Source: Chitinophaga tropicalis (GTDB lineage Bacteria > Bacteroidota > Bacteroidia > Chitinophagales > Chitinophagaceae). Taken from it: a DNA stretch of 64,000 nt. Each line of letters opens with the position of its first letter. Positions within the stretch are counted from its first letter, which is position 1. A program made the position numbers and the translations under genes. Location of the stretch: positions 124,001 to 188,000 of the forward strand of contig NZ_WRXN01000005.1 of assembly GCF_009758205.1 (NCBI RefSeq). Direction: 5' to 3'. Below the pieces are notes generated by a model. It saw only the letters and a list, made by a program, of their open reading frames with translations. It made no database searches and had not been told where the DNA came from. This document shows, in pieces, positions 25,214-34,329 of this stretch.

Positions 25214-26329
25214 ATGAAACAACTGTTAATCATCATCAGCATCTTTTACTGTATTGGCTGCCAGTCGTCAGGGACTAACAACGGTGCAGACAGTACAGTC
25301 AATGATAGTTCAGCAGATACCATAAAGCCAGAAGAAAAATTACATGATATGAATGTTGCGGCCATAAAGAAATACATGGAGCTGCAGAAGCACCTTGAAG
25401 ATGAAACTAACAGGACAAGCTATACAGAAGCCGATGTAACTATTGCTATACCCCTGCTGGCGGAAGCGTTGAAGGAAAACAGGTTTGTAAAGCCTGCCGA
25501 TGATGTATTCCGTCAGAAGATACAGAACATCTTTGGTAAGCATGCGTTACAACCTGATTATTGCGGAGCTAAACACCATGATAAATTTGTTACATTGCTG
25601 GCAAAGGAGAACGGGGAGGAATATGATTATACGGAAGATAATGTCATGATATCAAAAGAACATAACTTTATCTTCTCCGTACCTTTCCTGGGGGATTTTG
25701 TTACTTTCACTGACAGCACACATTATAAATTTAAACTTTCGCCTGTACAGGTGGCAAGGAACCGTTACCTGCTGAATGATAATAAAGCAGATCTGGCTTA
25801 TTTACTGGCGGAGGACACTCTTTTTATCAAAAGCCTGGTACTGCATTTCGGTTATACAGCAGATCAGAAGCTGAATGATGTAGCTATGAATGGTATTTCA
25901 CGGTGGGATAATGATGAAATAGCAAGGGTATGCGAATATATCTTTGTAAAGGATTGTAAAGGGGAACTGCAGATACGTGAGGGATTGCTGCAATGGATCT
26001 CCGATCATTCAGATGCCAATGAGAACAGGATGGTACTGGCTATCTATGATTATGCGACATCTTTATATACCAATGATGCCAGCCATAAACTGCACAATAA
26101 TCCTAATACTTATTACAATAAGGAGCAGAAGCGGAAAATAGCTGCTTATATTATCAATACATGGATGCCGTTAAATGAGAAATATGCAGCTGCAAATCCG
26201 GCTAAATGGTCGGTAGCTTCTCTTATAGAGAACCTGGATGGCTATGATCCGGGGTTGCAGGAATTTATTGTTAAGAATAATTACTTCTCGCTACCTTATC
26301 TACAGAAAGAGATAAGCGCGAGGCAATAA
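25214..26329 (+). CDS. Lipoprotein, candidate immunity protein for the peptidoglycan-hydrolase effector
   Basis: Starting at ATG 25214 gives 371 residues with a clear lipoprotein signal, MKQLLIIISIFYCIGCQSSG (Cys16 as lipidated residue). An in-frame ATG at 25199 adds five residues and lies 4 bp after the effector stop. The mature N-terminus is a Ser/Asp-rich linker (NNGADSTVNDSSADTIKPEE), then a mostly helical body with Tyr, Asn and Lys-rich segments such as NPNTYYNKEQKRKIAAYI. I recognise no named domain. A large periplasmic lipoprotein right after a peptidoglycan-degrading toxin fits an immunity protein that protects the producer's own wall. The run ends at a terminator 20 bp downstream. 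Confidence 0.6.
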   Translation: MKQLLIIISIFYCIGCQSSGTNNGADSTVNDSSADTIKPEEKLHDMNVAAIKKYMELQKHLEDETNRTSYTEADVTIAIPLLAEALKENRFVKPADDVFRQKIQNIFGKHALQPDYCGAKHHDKFVTLLAKENGEEYDYTEDNVMISKEHNFIFSVPFLGDFVTFTDSTHYKFKLSPVQVARNRYLLNDNKADLAYLLAEDTLFIKSLVLHFGYTADQKLNDVAMNGISRWDNDEIARVCEYIFVKDCKGELQIREGLLQWISDHSDANENRMVLAIYDYATSLYTNDASHKLHNNPNTYYNKEQKRKIAAYIINTWMPLNEKYAAANPAKWSVASLIENLDGYDPGLQEFIVKNNYFSLPYLQKEISARQ

Positions 26330-26349
26330 ATCTGTTTTGATACTTACAA

Positions 26350-26380
26350 AAAAGCGGTCCATTACTGAACCGCTTTTTTT
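26350..26380. terminator. Terminator between the T6SS island and the protease gene
   Basis: AAGCGGT pairs with ACCGCTT, with A-runs before and T-runs after, so it can act for both convergent transcripts. Confidence 0.75.
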
Positions 26381-26401
26381 CTCATCCATCCGTTATAAAT
26401 A

Positions 26402-29188
26402 TTATCGCTGTAATACTACTTTTCTTGAAGTATTACCATCAGAAAGGATATAAATACCGTTCTGCAATGAAGACGGCAGTACTATTTCAAAACGGTTATG
26501 TCCTACCACAATCCTGTACAACTTTCTATAAACTACTTTACCGGTCATATCTGTCAGCGTGATGTATTGCTGCCTGTTAGCCATGCTGCTGAATTCTGTA
26601 TATACCTTGCCTGTAGATGGAACAGGATATACATTCAGCTCGCCGTCAACAGTTTTTCTGCTCTTGCTCACCTCAGCTATTTTCGGCGTACTGCTGATGT
26701 TGGCAGTCAGCTTGTAGCAAACAGTGGTGCTGGATGCACCATTATAGCCAATTACGCGTATGTAGTAAGTACCTACAGCTGCATTGTTATACACAATCCT
26801 TTCACTGGTAGTGCTGCCATTTGTAGAGCTGCCACGCTGTGTACCGGCAGAATCATACAGGTATACGTCATAGTCGCCCGGGAGGTTGCTGAGTAATACC
26901 TCAATATGTGGCTGTGCACTGGTGTTTGAGAACTTAAACCAGTCTACATCTGTAGAAGAGGCGATCTGTGAATTAATCTCTGTATTTACGCTGATAGCAG
27001 CGGCAGTAGCCTGTGTAGCATTAGGCTCGAAAGAGTTTGTACATGCTACGGAAGGTGTTGTTGTAACCAGCAGGTGGTAACATTTGGAAGCATTGAAGGC
27101 ACCGTTGTAACCAAATATGTACACGTAATAGGTACCAGCAGCTGCACCACTGTAGGTGATAGTCTCTGCATTGGTGCCACCATTTGATGAAGCTCCCAGC
27201 TGGCTGCCAGTAGAAGACAATAACCGTACATCATAGTCGGCCGGCAGATTAGAGAGGCTTACAGTGATAGTATTGGTACCTGTAGTAGTGATGCGATAAT
27301 AGTCTACATCGCTGGCAGATGCGATCAATGCGGGTAGTGTAGCCCCTGCAGCGATAGTTGCCGCAGTGGCCAGCGTATTGTTACTTTCCAGCTGATCGCT
27401 GCATCCACCTACGATGGTTGCATGTGCAAAAAGCCTGTAACAGGTACTGTCATATACAGCACCGTTGTTACCATACACCTGTACATAGTATGTACCCGGC
27501 GCTACTGTGGTAAGAACAGAATCCGGCGTGGTACCGGTATTTGCTGAAGCGGCCAGCTGAGCACCTGTGGAAGACAACAGGCGGAAATTGAAATTGGCGC
27601 CCAGGTTATCCAGGGTAATGGCCAGTAAGGTAGTATCTCCCAGTACTATCCTGAAATAATCAGAGTCAGAGGTGGTAGTGATAGTACCTCTGATATCTGT
27701 ATCTGTTGTGATAGTATAGGCTGTGCCCAATGTATTATTAGGCTCATAAAGGTCTGTACAGGAGGGGGTGGTGGTATCGCCGCCACAGGGGTAGTTGGTA
27801 CCCGCCAGGGACAGAATACCAGTATTGTCCGGGTCCAGCCAGGGCTTCAGCTGATGCAGGATGTCGGTACCATTGGAGGTCCAGTTGTAAGACATCTTGC
27901 CGTATTCATCATTCTTGTTGGCAGCAGATGCGGTGCAGCTGGAAGGGCCGCCGGAAAGTTGTCCTACTATCTGTCCGTTACTGTTAAATAAGGGAGAACC
28001 GGAAGACCCGCCTTCAGTCACGCTCCAGTTGGTTTGTGTCTGTACCCATACGGCTTTCCAGTGAGTATAGGGAGGGCCGGTTGTATTGAAGTTGTCGTTT
28101 GTAAGCGGAGAAGTGTAAGTGGAGATCTTCTTGATATCGCCGGCAGGATGGTGGATGGTCACACCGCTGGGACTGGCCACGTCATTGGCATTCCAGCCTG
28201 CATAATACACATTGTAAGAAGCGGGGATAGAGGAAGTGAACTGCAGCAGCTGGAAGTCTGATCCATCAGCTTCCCCGGTATCGCCAGATCTTGCACGCTG
28301 TACACAACCGGTGATGGTGTTGCTTACCGGCTCATTGGCAGGATTAGCACAGGAGGGCGCTTCGTAGTTGAAATAGAAGATCCACTGACTGAAATCTGAG
28401 GAAGAAGCATCAGACCCGCAGTGATTGGCAGTCAGGAAATAAGGCTTACAGTCGCTGCGCGCATTATTTACCAGGGCGCCGGTACAGAGGTAAGCGGAAC
28501 TGCCCAGTCTCAGTAAGATCCTGGCCACGGCCCGTTTCTGGTTCTGCCAGTTAGCTCCTTCAGGGCAGTTCACATTCACATTACAGCTACCGGCATCTCC
28601 AAAGTCTTTCTGCTGGTCTTTCCTGCCTTCAGGGATTTTGTCACTGTAAATGTTGTTTACGCCGCTGATGGTAAAATGGCCTTTACCTCTTGCGGAACCG
28701 GGTTCATAATACTCAACAATACAAGCGTTGCCTTTGAGTATTTCGGTGGCGAACAAACCGCCTTCCTGGTTATTGGCACTTGTATAGCTACCTATCAGCT
28801 GTGTATGATCTTCATTATACACAAACAATGTAGCGCCTTCAGGCAAATGGAAATCCTGGTAATACAGGGAGGTAGCCAGGGCTCCCTGTGCATCGATCTT
28901 TAAGCGCCATATGCGGTCGCCATTGGATAAGGTGCTCCAGGTGCCTGTATTGTCCAGGGAATACTTTGTAGGGAATATAATACCTACGCGTAATGGCAAG
29001 CCCTGTTTTTCACGCTGTTCATCTTCTTTTCTTAAATTTTCCTGCGATAATGAAGGAATGGTCTGAGTAGTGATCTTCTCTGTCAGATCTGCTGAATAAC
29101 TATAGGGTTTTCCGCCTCTGCTCACCTGGGCGTTGGATATATGGCATGCTAACAGCAGCCATAACAGTAAGAATAACGGTTTTCTCAT
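26402..29188 (-). CDS. Secreted trypsin-fold serine protease (lysyl-endopeptidase-like) with three PPC domains and T9SS tail
   Basis: This 928-residue exported enzyme has a signal peptide (MRKPLFLLLWLLLACHISNAQ), an N-terminal prodomain (to about 205), and an S1 protease domain like Achromobacter lysyl endopeptidase. Visible catalytic elements are His in FLTANHCGSD, Asp in EADGSDFQLLQF, and Ser in EGGSSGSPLFN. Three pre-peptidase C-terminal (PPC) domains follow (about 485-590, 600-700 and 715-815), each with YEPNNTLGTA-like openings and a GTYYVQVYGNNGA-type end. The last ~75 residues are a type A T9SS sorting domain (LNVYPVPSTGKVYTEFS, then NGIYILSDGNTSRKVVLQR), so it should be exported across the outer membrane. 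It probably digests extracellular protein. Confidence 0.9.
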   Translation of the reverse strand: MRKPLFLLLWLLLACHISNAQVSRGGKPYSYSADLTEKITTQTIPSLSQENLRKEDEQREKQGLPLRVGIIFPTKYSLDNTGTWSTLSNGDRIWRLKIDAQGALATSLYYQDFHLPEGATLFVYNEDHTQLIGSYTSANNQEGGLFATEILKGNACIVEYYEPGSARGKGHFTISGVNNIYSDKIPEGRKDQQKDFGDAGSCNVNVNCPEGANWQNQKRAVARILLRLGSSAYLCTGALVNNARSDCKPYFLTANHCGSDASSSDFSQWIFYFNYEAPSCANPANEPVSNTITGCVQRARSGDTGEADGSDFQLLQFTSSIPASYNVYYAGWNANDVASPSGVTIHHPAGDIKKISTYTSPLTNDNFNTTGPPYTHWKAVWVQTQTNWSVTEGGSSGSPLFNSNGQIVGQLSGGPSSCTASAANKNDEYGKMSYNWTSNGTDILHQLKPWLDPDNTGILSLAGTNYPCGGDTTTPSCTDLYEPNNTLGTAYTITTDTDIRGTITTTSDSDYFRIVLGDTTLLAITLDNLGANFNFRLLSSTGAQLAASANTGTTPDSVLTTVAPGTYYVQVYGNNGAVYDSTCYRLFAHATIVGGCSDQLESNNTLATAATIAAGATLPALIASASDVDYYRITTTGTNTITVSLSNLPADYDVRLLSSTGSQLGASSNGGTNAETITYSGAAAGTYYVYIFGYNGAFNASKCYHLLVTTTPSVACTNSFEPNATQATAAAISVNTEINSQIASSTDVDWFKFSNTSAQPHIEVLLSNLPGDYDVYLYDSAGTQRGSSTNGSTTSERIVYNNAAVGTYYIRVIGYNGASSTTVCYKLTANISSTPKIAEVSKSRKTVDGELNVYPVPSTGKVYTEFSSMANRQQYITLTDMTGKVVYRKLYRIVVGHNRFEIVLPSSLQNGIYILSDGNTSRKVVLQR

Positions 29189-29326
29189 AATTAGGGTTTT
29201 AGGGTTTAAAAGATATCCTGGGATGGATGGGAAACATTAGGGTTATTAAAACACGGTGCCTCAGTTGGTATGCCCTGCTAAATTAACCGGCAGTACTGCT
29301 GCCGTATATCATGTCCATTTTATAAG

Positions 29327-29355
29327 AAAGGGAGACCTTGTGCAGGTCTCCCTTT
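29327..29355 (-). terminator. Terminator of the sugar dehydrogenase gene
   Basis: A perfect 12-bp stem (AAAGGGAGACCT with AGGTCTCCCTTT) with a 5-nt loop lies 6 bp past the stop; T-rich sequence follows on the minus strand. Confidence 0.75.
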
Positions 29356-29360
29356 TCTCT

Positions 29361-32300
29361 TTACATCTTGATGAATTTTCTCTGTTCAATCTTCCCTTTG
29401 TTATAAAACTCTATTATATAAATTCCGGGGGTGAGATTGCTTACGTTAATAACTCCGTTGACGGATTTTCTTGTGATGGTCCGTGCATTGGAGATATTTG
29501 TGATCCTGTATACGCCGTCATTCTTCGCGTTCTTAATTGTCAATACATCTGTTACAGGGTTTGGATAAATGATAACTGCTGCATTCGTATTCTGCATTAA
29601 TTTCGATGCAGCACCGGCGGTACGTACATCAAACCAGTTCAGGTTAAAATCTGCGCCGGCGGCATAAATGCGCAATACCTGCGGGCCTGCCGGGAGGTCT
29701 GCATCGGTGGTCAATGTAGTCCATGACTGCCATCCTCCGGTAGCATTCACGGGCACTGATGCCAGGATGTTATTACCTGATCTCAGTTCAAGCGGTCCGC
29801 CACCGGGAGCGCTGGCCACGCGGAATGATACGGTATAGGTACCGGCAGCACTTACATTTACGTGATAGTCGAGCCAGTCGCCCGCCTGTACCCATCCTAT
29901 ATTCTCTCCTCCGCCGGTATCTGCTGTGCCTTCTTTTCCGATACCGTTCATATCATCATAGTCCTCTGCCTGTATGAGCCCGGGGATCGTTTTACCTACA
30001 GGGCCTTCGGTGCCGTTGCTGAAGGTGAGGTAGTTGATATTGAAATCTGTCGCGTCCAGGGATACGCGTAGTACTTTCACGCCGGCAGTCAGTACAGGGG
30101 TGGTAAAGCTTATGGTTTGCCATGCCTGGAAGCCGCCGGTCAGTGGTACATTCAGTGTACCGGAGATATCCTGTCCGTCCAGTTCTATATGGAATTTCTT
30201 ATCGGCATAAGGCGTAGCGACCCTTACTCCGACAGTATAAACGCCCGGGGTTGTTACATTTACAGTGTACTCCAGCCATTCGCCTGCGGCTACGTAACCG
30301 ATATTAAATCCTCCTTCGGAGCATCCTTCGAGGTCTACATTTTCATTAACACGGTATTGATTGCCGGAGTTGCCTGCGCCGGTATCATGGTATGCGATGC
30401 CTTCTCCGCCTTTGTCAAAGTCTTCTATTTCAACTTTGCCGGGTAAGGTAATGGGTACTCCGGTAAATGGCTGTTGCAGGGATGTATCTACTTTATATGT
30501 GGCAGTATAGGTGGTATTTGTAGCGGGTACTCTGAACTGTTGCAAGGCATTGCCCCCGTGTGCCCATGATACAAATCCGAATGAAGTATCTCTCAGCAGC
30601 TGGGGAGTGATTGCCTGTAATGTAGTGAGGGAGTTTACCACCATGGTTTTGGAGAATGGCGATACTGCTTCTGTACCCAATACCAGTTTCAGCCCCGGGA
30701 CATTTGCCGCCGCTGTCAATACTACTTTGTTAGGTTGTACGTCAACAGAATCAACCCCGGTACGTCCTTTGGAATCTGTTACTGTCAGCAGGATCCTGAA
30801 CCAGATATTGGGAGATGATTCACCACCATTGTCTGCAATAAAACTGCCTGTCTTTGTTCCGGCCGGCACTACAGGTCCGGGATGCCAGTGTTCGCTGGTG
30901 GGATTGTCTTTATGGAAGAAGCGGACTTCCCAGTGATAAGCGGATGCGGGTAGTACTCCGTCTTCTGCATCAGTAGCCTCTCCGGAATAATGTATGGTAT
31001 CGAGTACATTCCATGTAAGGGAGCCGGAAGGCGTAAGGATATGCGGTACTGGTCTTGCATTAAAGGGTTGTACTGTCAACGTTGCGCCGGCGCTGGTAAC
31101 AGAGCCTATGGCGTTGGTAACAATGCAGCGATAGATGCCGGAATCGGCCGGTATGGCCTGTGCAATCGAATAGGTGTTTGATGTAGCGCCGGCTATATCC
31201 ACACCATCTTTCTGCCAGCGGAAGGTGAAGGGTGTGGCGCCGGATGCGCTTACAGAGAAAGTAACGGGATCTCCTGCTACAACAGTTGTACTTACCGGCT
31301 GATTTACGATGGAGGGGGCTTCGTTATTGCTGTATTCTATTCTCCACAGACTGCCCCTGGTGAAGTATTTAATGTAATAGATATTACCGTCAATGCCTAC
31401 ACTGGTACCCAGTACATTGCCAAAAGCGCTGCCAGAGAATTCTGTGTAGGAGGAAGAGGGAGTCAGGTTGCTGATGTCTACAGACCTGTACCATTGGGCG
31501 CACCAGTCAGAAAAGAAAAAGCGGTTCTTATATTCTGCCGGGTAACTGGTAACAGCGGGATTGAAGAACATACCTGAGGTGATAGCGCATCCCCAGTTGG
31601 TATGGGGATAGTAAAACGCCGCCTGTATAGTGGTAGCCGGCTGTTCAGGCCCTGAGCGGCCGTTCTGGTCCCATCCGTAATTATAATTCTTTGCCGGATC
31701 GGGATTGGTTACGTCGTTGATCTCTTCATAGTTCCCGCCTACATCTATCACGAAGATCTTCTGCGAGACAGGGTCCAGGCTCATTTTCCAGGGGTTTCTC
31801 ATACCCATGGCCCATATGCTTCTTTTCTGCCTGGATGCGCCGGCTTCACTGTAATAAGGGTTGCCTGGTGCAGGCTGTCCATCTTCCGTTAACCGTAATA
31901 TCTTACCTCTGTAGGTATCTGATTTGGGTGATTCGGAGGAGGAATTACTTTCACCGATGGCTACGTACAGCAGTCCGTCTTTAAACAGTAATGCACCGCC
32001 ATTATGAAAGCCGTTGATGATAGGATCGAACTGCATGACCCTCTGGCTGGATGTTACCTGACTGGCAGCATTGATGACGATCACGTCCAGGTAGTGCACT
32101 GTCATTTGCGGATCGGTGTAAAAGATATAACACTTCCCGTTAGAGGCAAACTGCGGATGCAGTGTGATACCCAGCAATCCCTGTTCGGATGCTGTGGTGG
32201 TAACTACGGAGTGTACTGTAGATACTGTACCGTTCTGGTACACTTTTACATTACCGGAGCGTTCTGCAATGAAGATCCTGCCATCGGGAGCATGTACCAT

Positions 32301-32441
32301 GGCGGTAGCTTCATTGATGTCATCGCCCGTTAATCTTTTTTGTGTAAACCCGGGAGGTAATTGTGCATAGGACCCTACAGCACTACATAGGATTAAGCCC
32401 GCTGCCAGCAAGGCTACGTGAAACTTTAGAATTCTTCTCAT
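29361..32441 (-). CDS. Secreted PQQ-type sugar dehydrogenase with Ig-like and two CBM6-like domains and T9SS tail
   Basis: The 1026-residue protein has a signal peptide (about residues 1-26, ending SYAQ). A GSDH-type beta-propeller (about 30-370) follows, with TAMVHAPDGRIFIAERSG, GFHNGGALLFKDGLLYVAIG and AMGMRNPWKMSLDP, as in soluble aldose dehydrogenases. Next are an Ig-like domain (about 375-460, ADSGIYRCIVTNAIGSV), a PKD-like part (465-570), and two CBM6-like modules (about 665-805 and 810-940, with AGEWLEYTVNV and AGDWLDYHVNV). A type A T9SS tail closes it (NPVTDVLTIKN, then GIYIIEFYNKGKIEQRKFIK). It probably oxidises sugars bound at the cell surface. PQQ use is known for the family but must come from outside the window's genes. 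Confidence 0.9.
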   Translation of the reverse strand: MRRILKFHVALLAAGLILCSAVGSYAQLPPGFTQKRLTGDDINEATAMVHAPDGRIFIAERSGNVKVYQNGTVSTVHSVVTTTASEQGLLGITLHPQFASNGKCYIFYTDPQMTVHYLDVIVINAASQVTSSQRVMQFDPIINGFHNGGALLFKDGLLYVAIGESNSSSESPKSDTYRGKILRLTEDGQPAPGNPYYSEAGASRQKRSIWAMGMRNPWKMSLDPVSQKIFVIDVGGNYEEINDVTNPDPAKNYNYGWDQNGRSGPEQPATTIQAAFYYPHTNWGCAITSGMFFNPAVTSYPAEYKNRFFFSDWCAQWYRSVDISNLTPSSSYTEFSGSAFGNVLGTSVGIDGNIYYIKYFTRGSLWRIEYSNNEAPSIVNQPVSTTVVAGDPVTFSVSASGATPFTFRWQKDGVDIAGATSNTYSIAQAIPADSGIYRCIVTNAIGSVTSAGATLTVQPFNARPVPHILTPSGSLTWNVLDTIHYSGEATDAEDGVLPASAYHWEVRFFHKDNPTSEHWHPGPVVPAGTKTGSFIADNGGESSPNIWFRILLTVTDSKGRTGVDSVDVQPNKVVLTAAANVPGLKLVLGTEAVSPFSKTMVVNSLTTLQAITPQLLRDTSFGFVSWAHGGNALQQFRVPATNTTYTATYKVDTSLQQPFTGVPITLPGKVEIEDFDKGGEGIAYHDTGAGNSGNQYRVNENVDLEGCSEGGFNIGYVAAGEWLEYTVNVTTPGVYTVGVRVATPYADKKFHIELDGQDISGTLNVPLTGGFQAWQTISFTTPVLTAGVKVLRVSLDATDFNINYLTFSNGTEGPVGKTIPGLIQAEDYDDMNGIGKEGTADTGGGENIGWVQAGDWLDYHVNVSAAGTYTVSFRVASAPGGGPLELRSGNNILASVPVNATGGWQSWTTLTTDADLPAGPQVLRIYAAGADFNLNWFDVRTAGAASKLMQNTNAAVIIYPNPVTDVLTIKNAKNDGVYRITNISNARTITRKSVNGVINVSNLTPGIYIIEFYNKGKIEQRKFIKM

Positions 32442-32803
32442 TATGAAACATGGTTTTTAGGTATTCGGTTATCCTGAGATCTCTTAAAAGAATATGGCTA
32501 CAGCTAAAGTTGAGGATTGAAATTTACGATATAAGTTCCATACGGGATATGCGGGAGAAGGCGAAGGGGCCGCATGGAATATCCGATAGTAACTAAAAGG
32601 TTGGAGATGATGGATTAACGGCCTGGCATACTGTTCTCATTCCGTTTAACCTGCAGCTACAGAATGTATGTTTCCGCAGGGGAATGGCTCATTTCTGCCG
32701 GGTATATCTGACAGTGTTTTTTCTCAATCCTGTTAACATCCTATTAACTAAATCCTCATTTAATAATATTATTCTTGCTAACAGAAACATTTTACAACCC
32801 GCT
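32442..32803. other. Gene-free upstream region of the sugar dehydrogenase
   Basis: This 362-bp spacer holds no open frame with coding character and no repeat or RNA fold that I can support. It should contain the dehydrogenase promoter on the minus strand and any promoter of the small open frame that follows. Confidence 0.5.
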
Positions 32804-32923
32804 ATGACGCAGAAACGCCAGAATCTACTAATACAGACCCATTGGTTGTGGGCACTATCCTTTATCCTGTTCACTTTCCTTATTGCCTGCATCAGTTTTA
32901 CTTATGATGGTCCATGGAAATAA
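32804..32923 (+). CDS. Possible small single-pass membrane protein
   Basis: A 39-residue frame opens at ATG 32804: MTQKRQNLLIQTHWLWALSF, then a hydrophobic run ILFTFLIACISF, and a short polar tail ending DGPWK. The basic N-terminus, one strong transmembrane helix and short tail look like a real small membrane protein rather than noise. A weak -7-like box (TATTCTTG) lies ~35 bp upstream. No homologue is recognised, and the spacer around it is A+T-rich, so chance is possible. An in-frame upstream ATG (32684) would give 79 residues, with a less plausible extension. Confidence 0.35.
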   Translation: MTQKRQNLLIQTHWLWALSFILFTFLIACISFTYDGPWK

Positions 32924-32935
32924 ATAAACGGAAAT

Positions 32936-32975
32936 AAAAAAAGTCCTCTGAAATGCTGTAAACACTTCAGAGGAC
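32936..32975 (-). terminator. Terminator of the acyltransferase gene
   Basis: A 10-bp perfect stem (GTCCTCTGAA with TTCAGAGGAC) with a 13-nt loop; on the minus strand it is followed by a run of T. It lies 30 bp after the acyltransferase stop. Confidence 0.8.
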
Positions 32976-33004
32976 CGGGAGGATTTATATTCGAAACAAC
33001 TGAT

Positions 33005-34018
33005 TTAACTACCCATTGTCAGGCCGGACGACACTTTTTTGCTTTCACCGTACTTAATTCTATTGGACATATCGCCGAACGGCTTTTCAACGTATTTCCA
33101 GAATACGACGCCTATTCCAGTTACCAGGAGAAGTGTTACAGTAAAAAGTATGATCGCAGTATTGGGTGGCACATGCCTGATCAGCAGGTTAATGAATTTC
33201 ACGCCTATCGGGAAATGCAGGAGGTATACAGAATAGGAGATCTCTCCCATAAAATCAAGTGGTTTAAATCCTTTTCCTTTATAGAACAGTATAAATGATA
33301 CGGTAAATAGTCCGGCTATGGCAGGGGCCGGCCCATCCATGATGAACGCAAATATACCGGCGGCAGCTATACAGAACATTTCGAACAGGCTGGAACCGGA
33401 GCCTTCTTTCATATAGATGATGTAACCGATAATACCTATCATAAAGTACATCATGTGCTGGAACAGCTCAATATAGCCTGCAACGGGCAGCTGGCTCAGT
33501 AACATGAACAGCGGCAGACTTAATGCCAGGGTAACCCGTGTATAACGTTGCAGGATGATAAAGAACAGTCCTATGAACAGGTAATACTCTGCTTCTATCT
33601 TCAATGTCCAGAACACGGGATTATTATCGGGGGCATGGATGTAAAAAAGGCTCTGGAAAATGGTCAGCGGATTTTCCGGGAAAGGCTCATGCTTCACCTT
33701 ATTCGACAATGCCACTACCAGCAGGGTAATGACCAGTGCAGCCAGGTAAGGCGGGTGCAGGCGCGCAGCTCTCTTGAACAGGAATTTGCCATAATACCTG
33801 ATCTGGTATCCTGCTTTGTCCATGCTCAGCGGAATAACGAAACCGGATATAACGAAAAATACCTGTACACCGTATTTGCCATATTCATGAAAGCTATCAA
33901 ACATTCCTGCAAGCGCATTATTTTCTGCGAAAGGAAGTCCGAAATGACAAAGACAAACGAGCAGTACAGCAAGGCCTCTTAAAAGGCTAAGGCTTTCTAC
34001 TTTCCTTTTAGTCTCCAT
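33005..34018 (-). CDS. Membrane acyltransferase (acyltransferase 3 family)
   Basis: Starting at ATG 34018 (METKRKVESLSLLRG) gives 337 residues and the usual N-terminus; an in-frame ATG at 34066 adds 16 residues that do not fit. The protein has about ten transmembrane helices. The family signatures are visible: RGLAVLLVCLCHFG with the catalytic-type His, then KYGVQVFFVISGFVIPLS, and later YSVYLLHFPIG. These enzymes move acyl groups (often acetyl) onto surface glycans, lipids or antibiotics. The substrate is unknown. It is divergent from the GT87-type glycosyltransferase, which may belong to the same surface-glycan work. Confidence 0.9.
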   Translation of the reverse strand: METKRKVESLSLLRGLAVLLVCLCHFGLPFAENNALAGMFDSFHEYGKYGVQVFFVISGFVIPLSMDKAGYQIRYYGKFLFKRAARLHPPYLAALVITLLVVALSNKVKHEPFPENPLTIFQSLFYIHAPDNNPVFWTLKIEAEYYLFIGLFFIILQRYTRVTLALSLPLFMLLSQLPVAGYIELFQHMMYFMIGIIGYIIYMKEGSGSSLFEMFCIAAAGIFAFIMDGPAPAIAGLFTVSFILFYKGKGFKPLDFMGEISYSVYLLHFPIGVKFINLLIRHVPPNTAIILFTVTLLLVTGIGVVFWKYVEKPFGDMSNRIKYGESKKVSSGLTMGS

Positions 34019-34228
34019 GGTTATATAAAATTCTAAGAGATATGGTCGGCCTCTTTTTGCTGTCAATTGGTTAACAACAATATGGCTTTCCTGAAAATTT
34101 TTAACATAAAGATCAAATATGGGGTAAAATAGTCTTCCGCTTTCTACTTAAAAAAGTAATTTTTGAAAAAAAATGCTCTAAGGGCGGGGATAACAGTATA
34201 TCAATGTGAGCTTTTTACCAGAAAAGGC

Positions 34229-34254
34229 GGTGGTCCGCAGGGCCAAACTGAGAC
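34229..34254. repeat. Short palindromic element, copy 2
   Basis: It shares CCGCAGGGCCAAAC with the element at 8914-8943 and can form a small TGGTCC/GGGCCA hairpin. It lies in the 311-bp spacer between the acyltransferase and the glycosyltransferase, which otherwise holds A-runs and nothing I can identify. Confidence 0.35.
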
Positions 34255-34329
34255 GATATATCACAAATTTTCTCAAAAAAAGATATGATTTTCATATCAT
34301 TGCAGAAATTTCTTATTTCCTGATAACCT

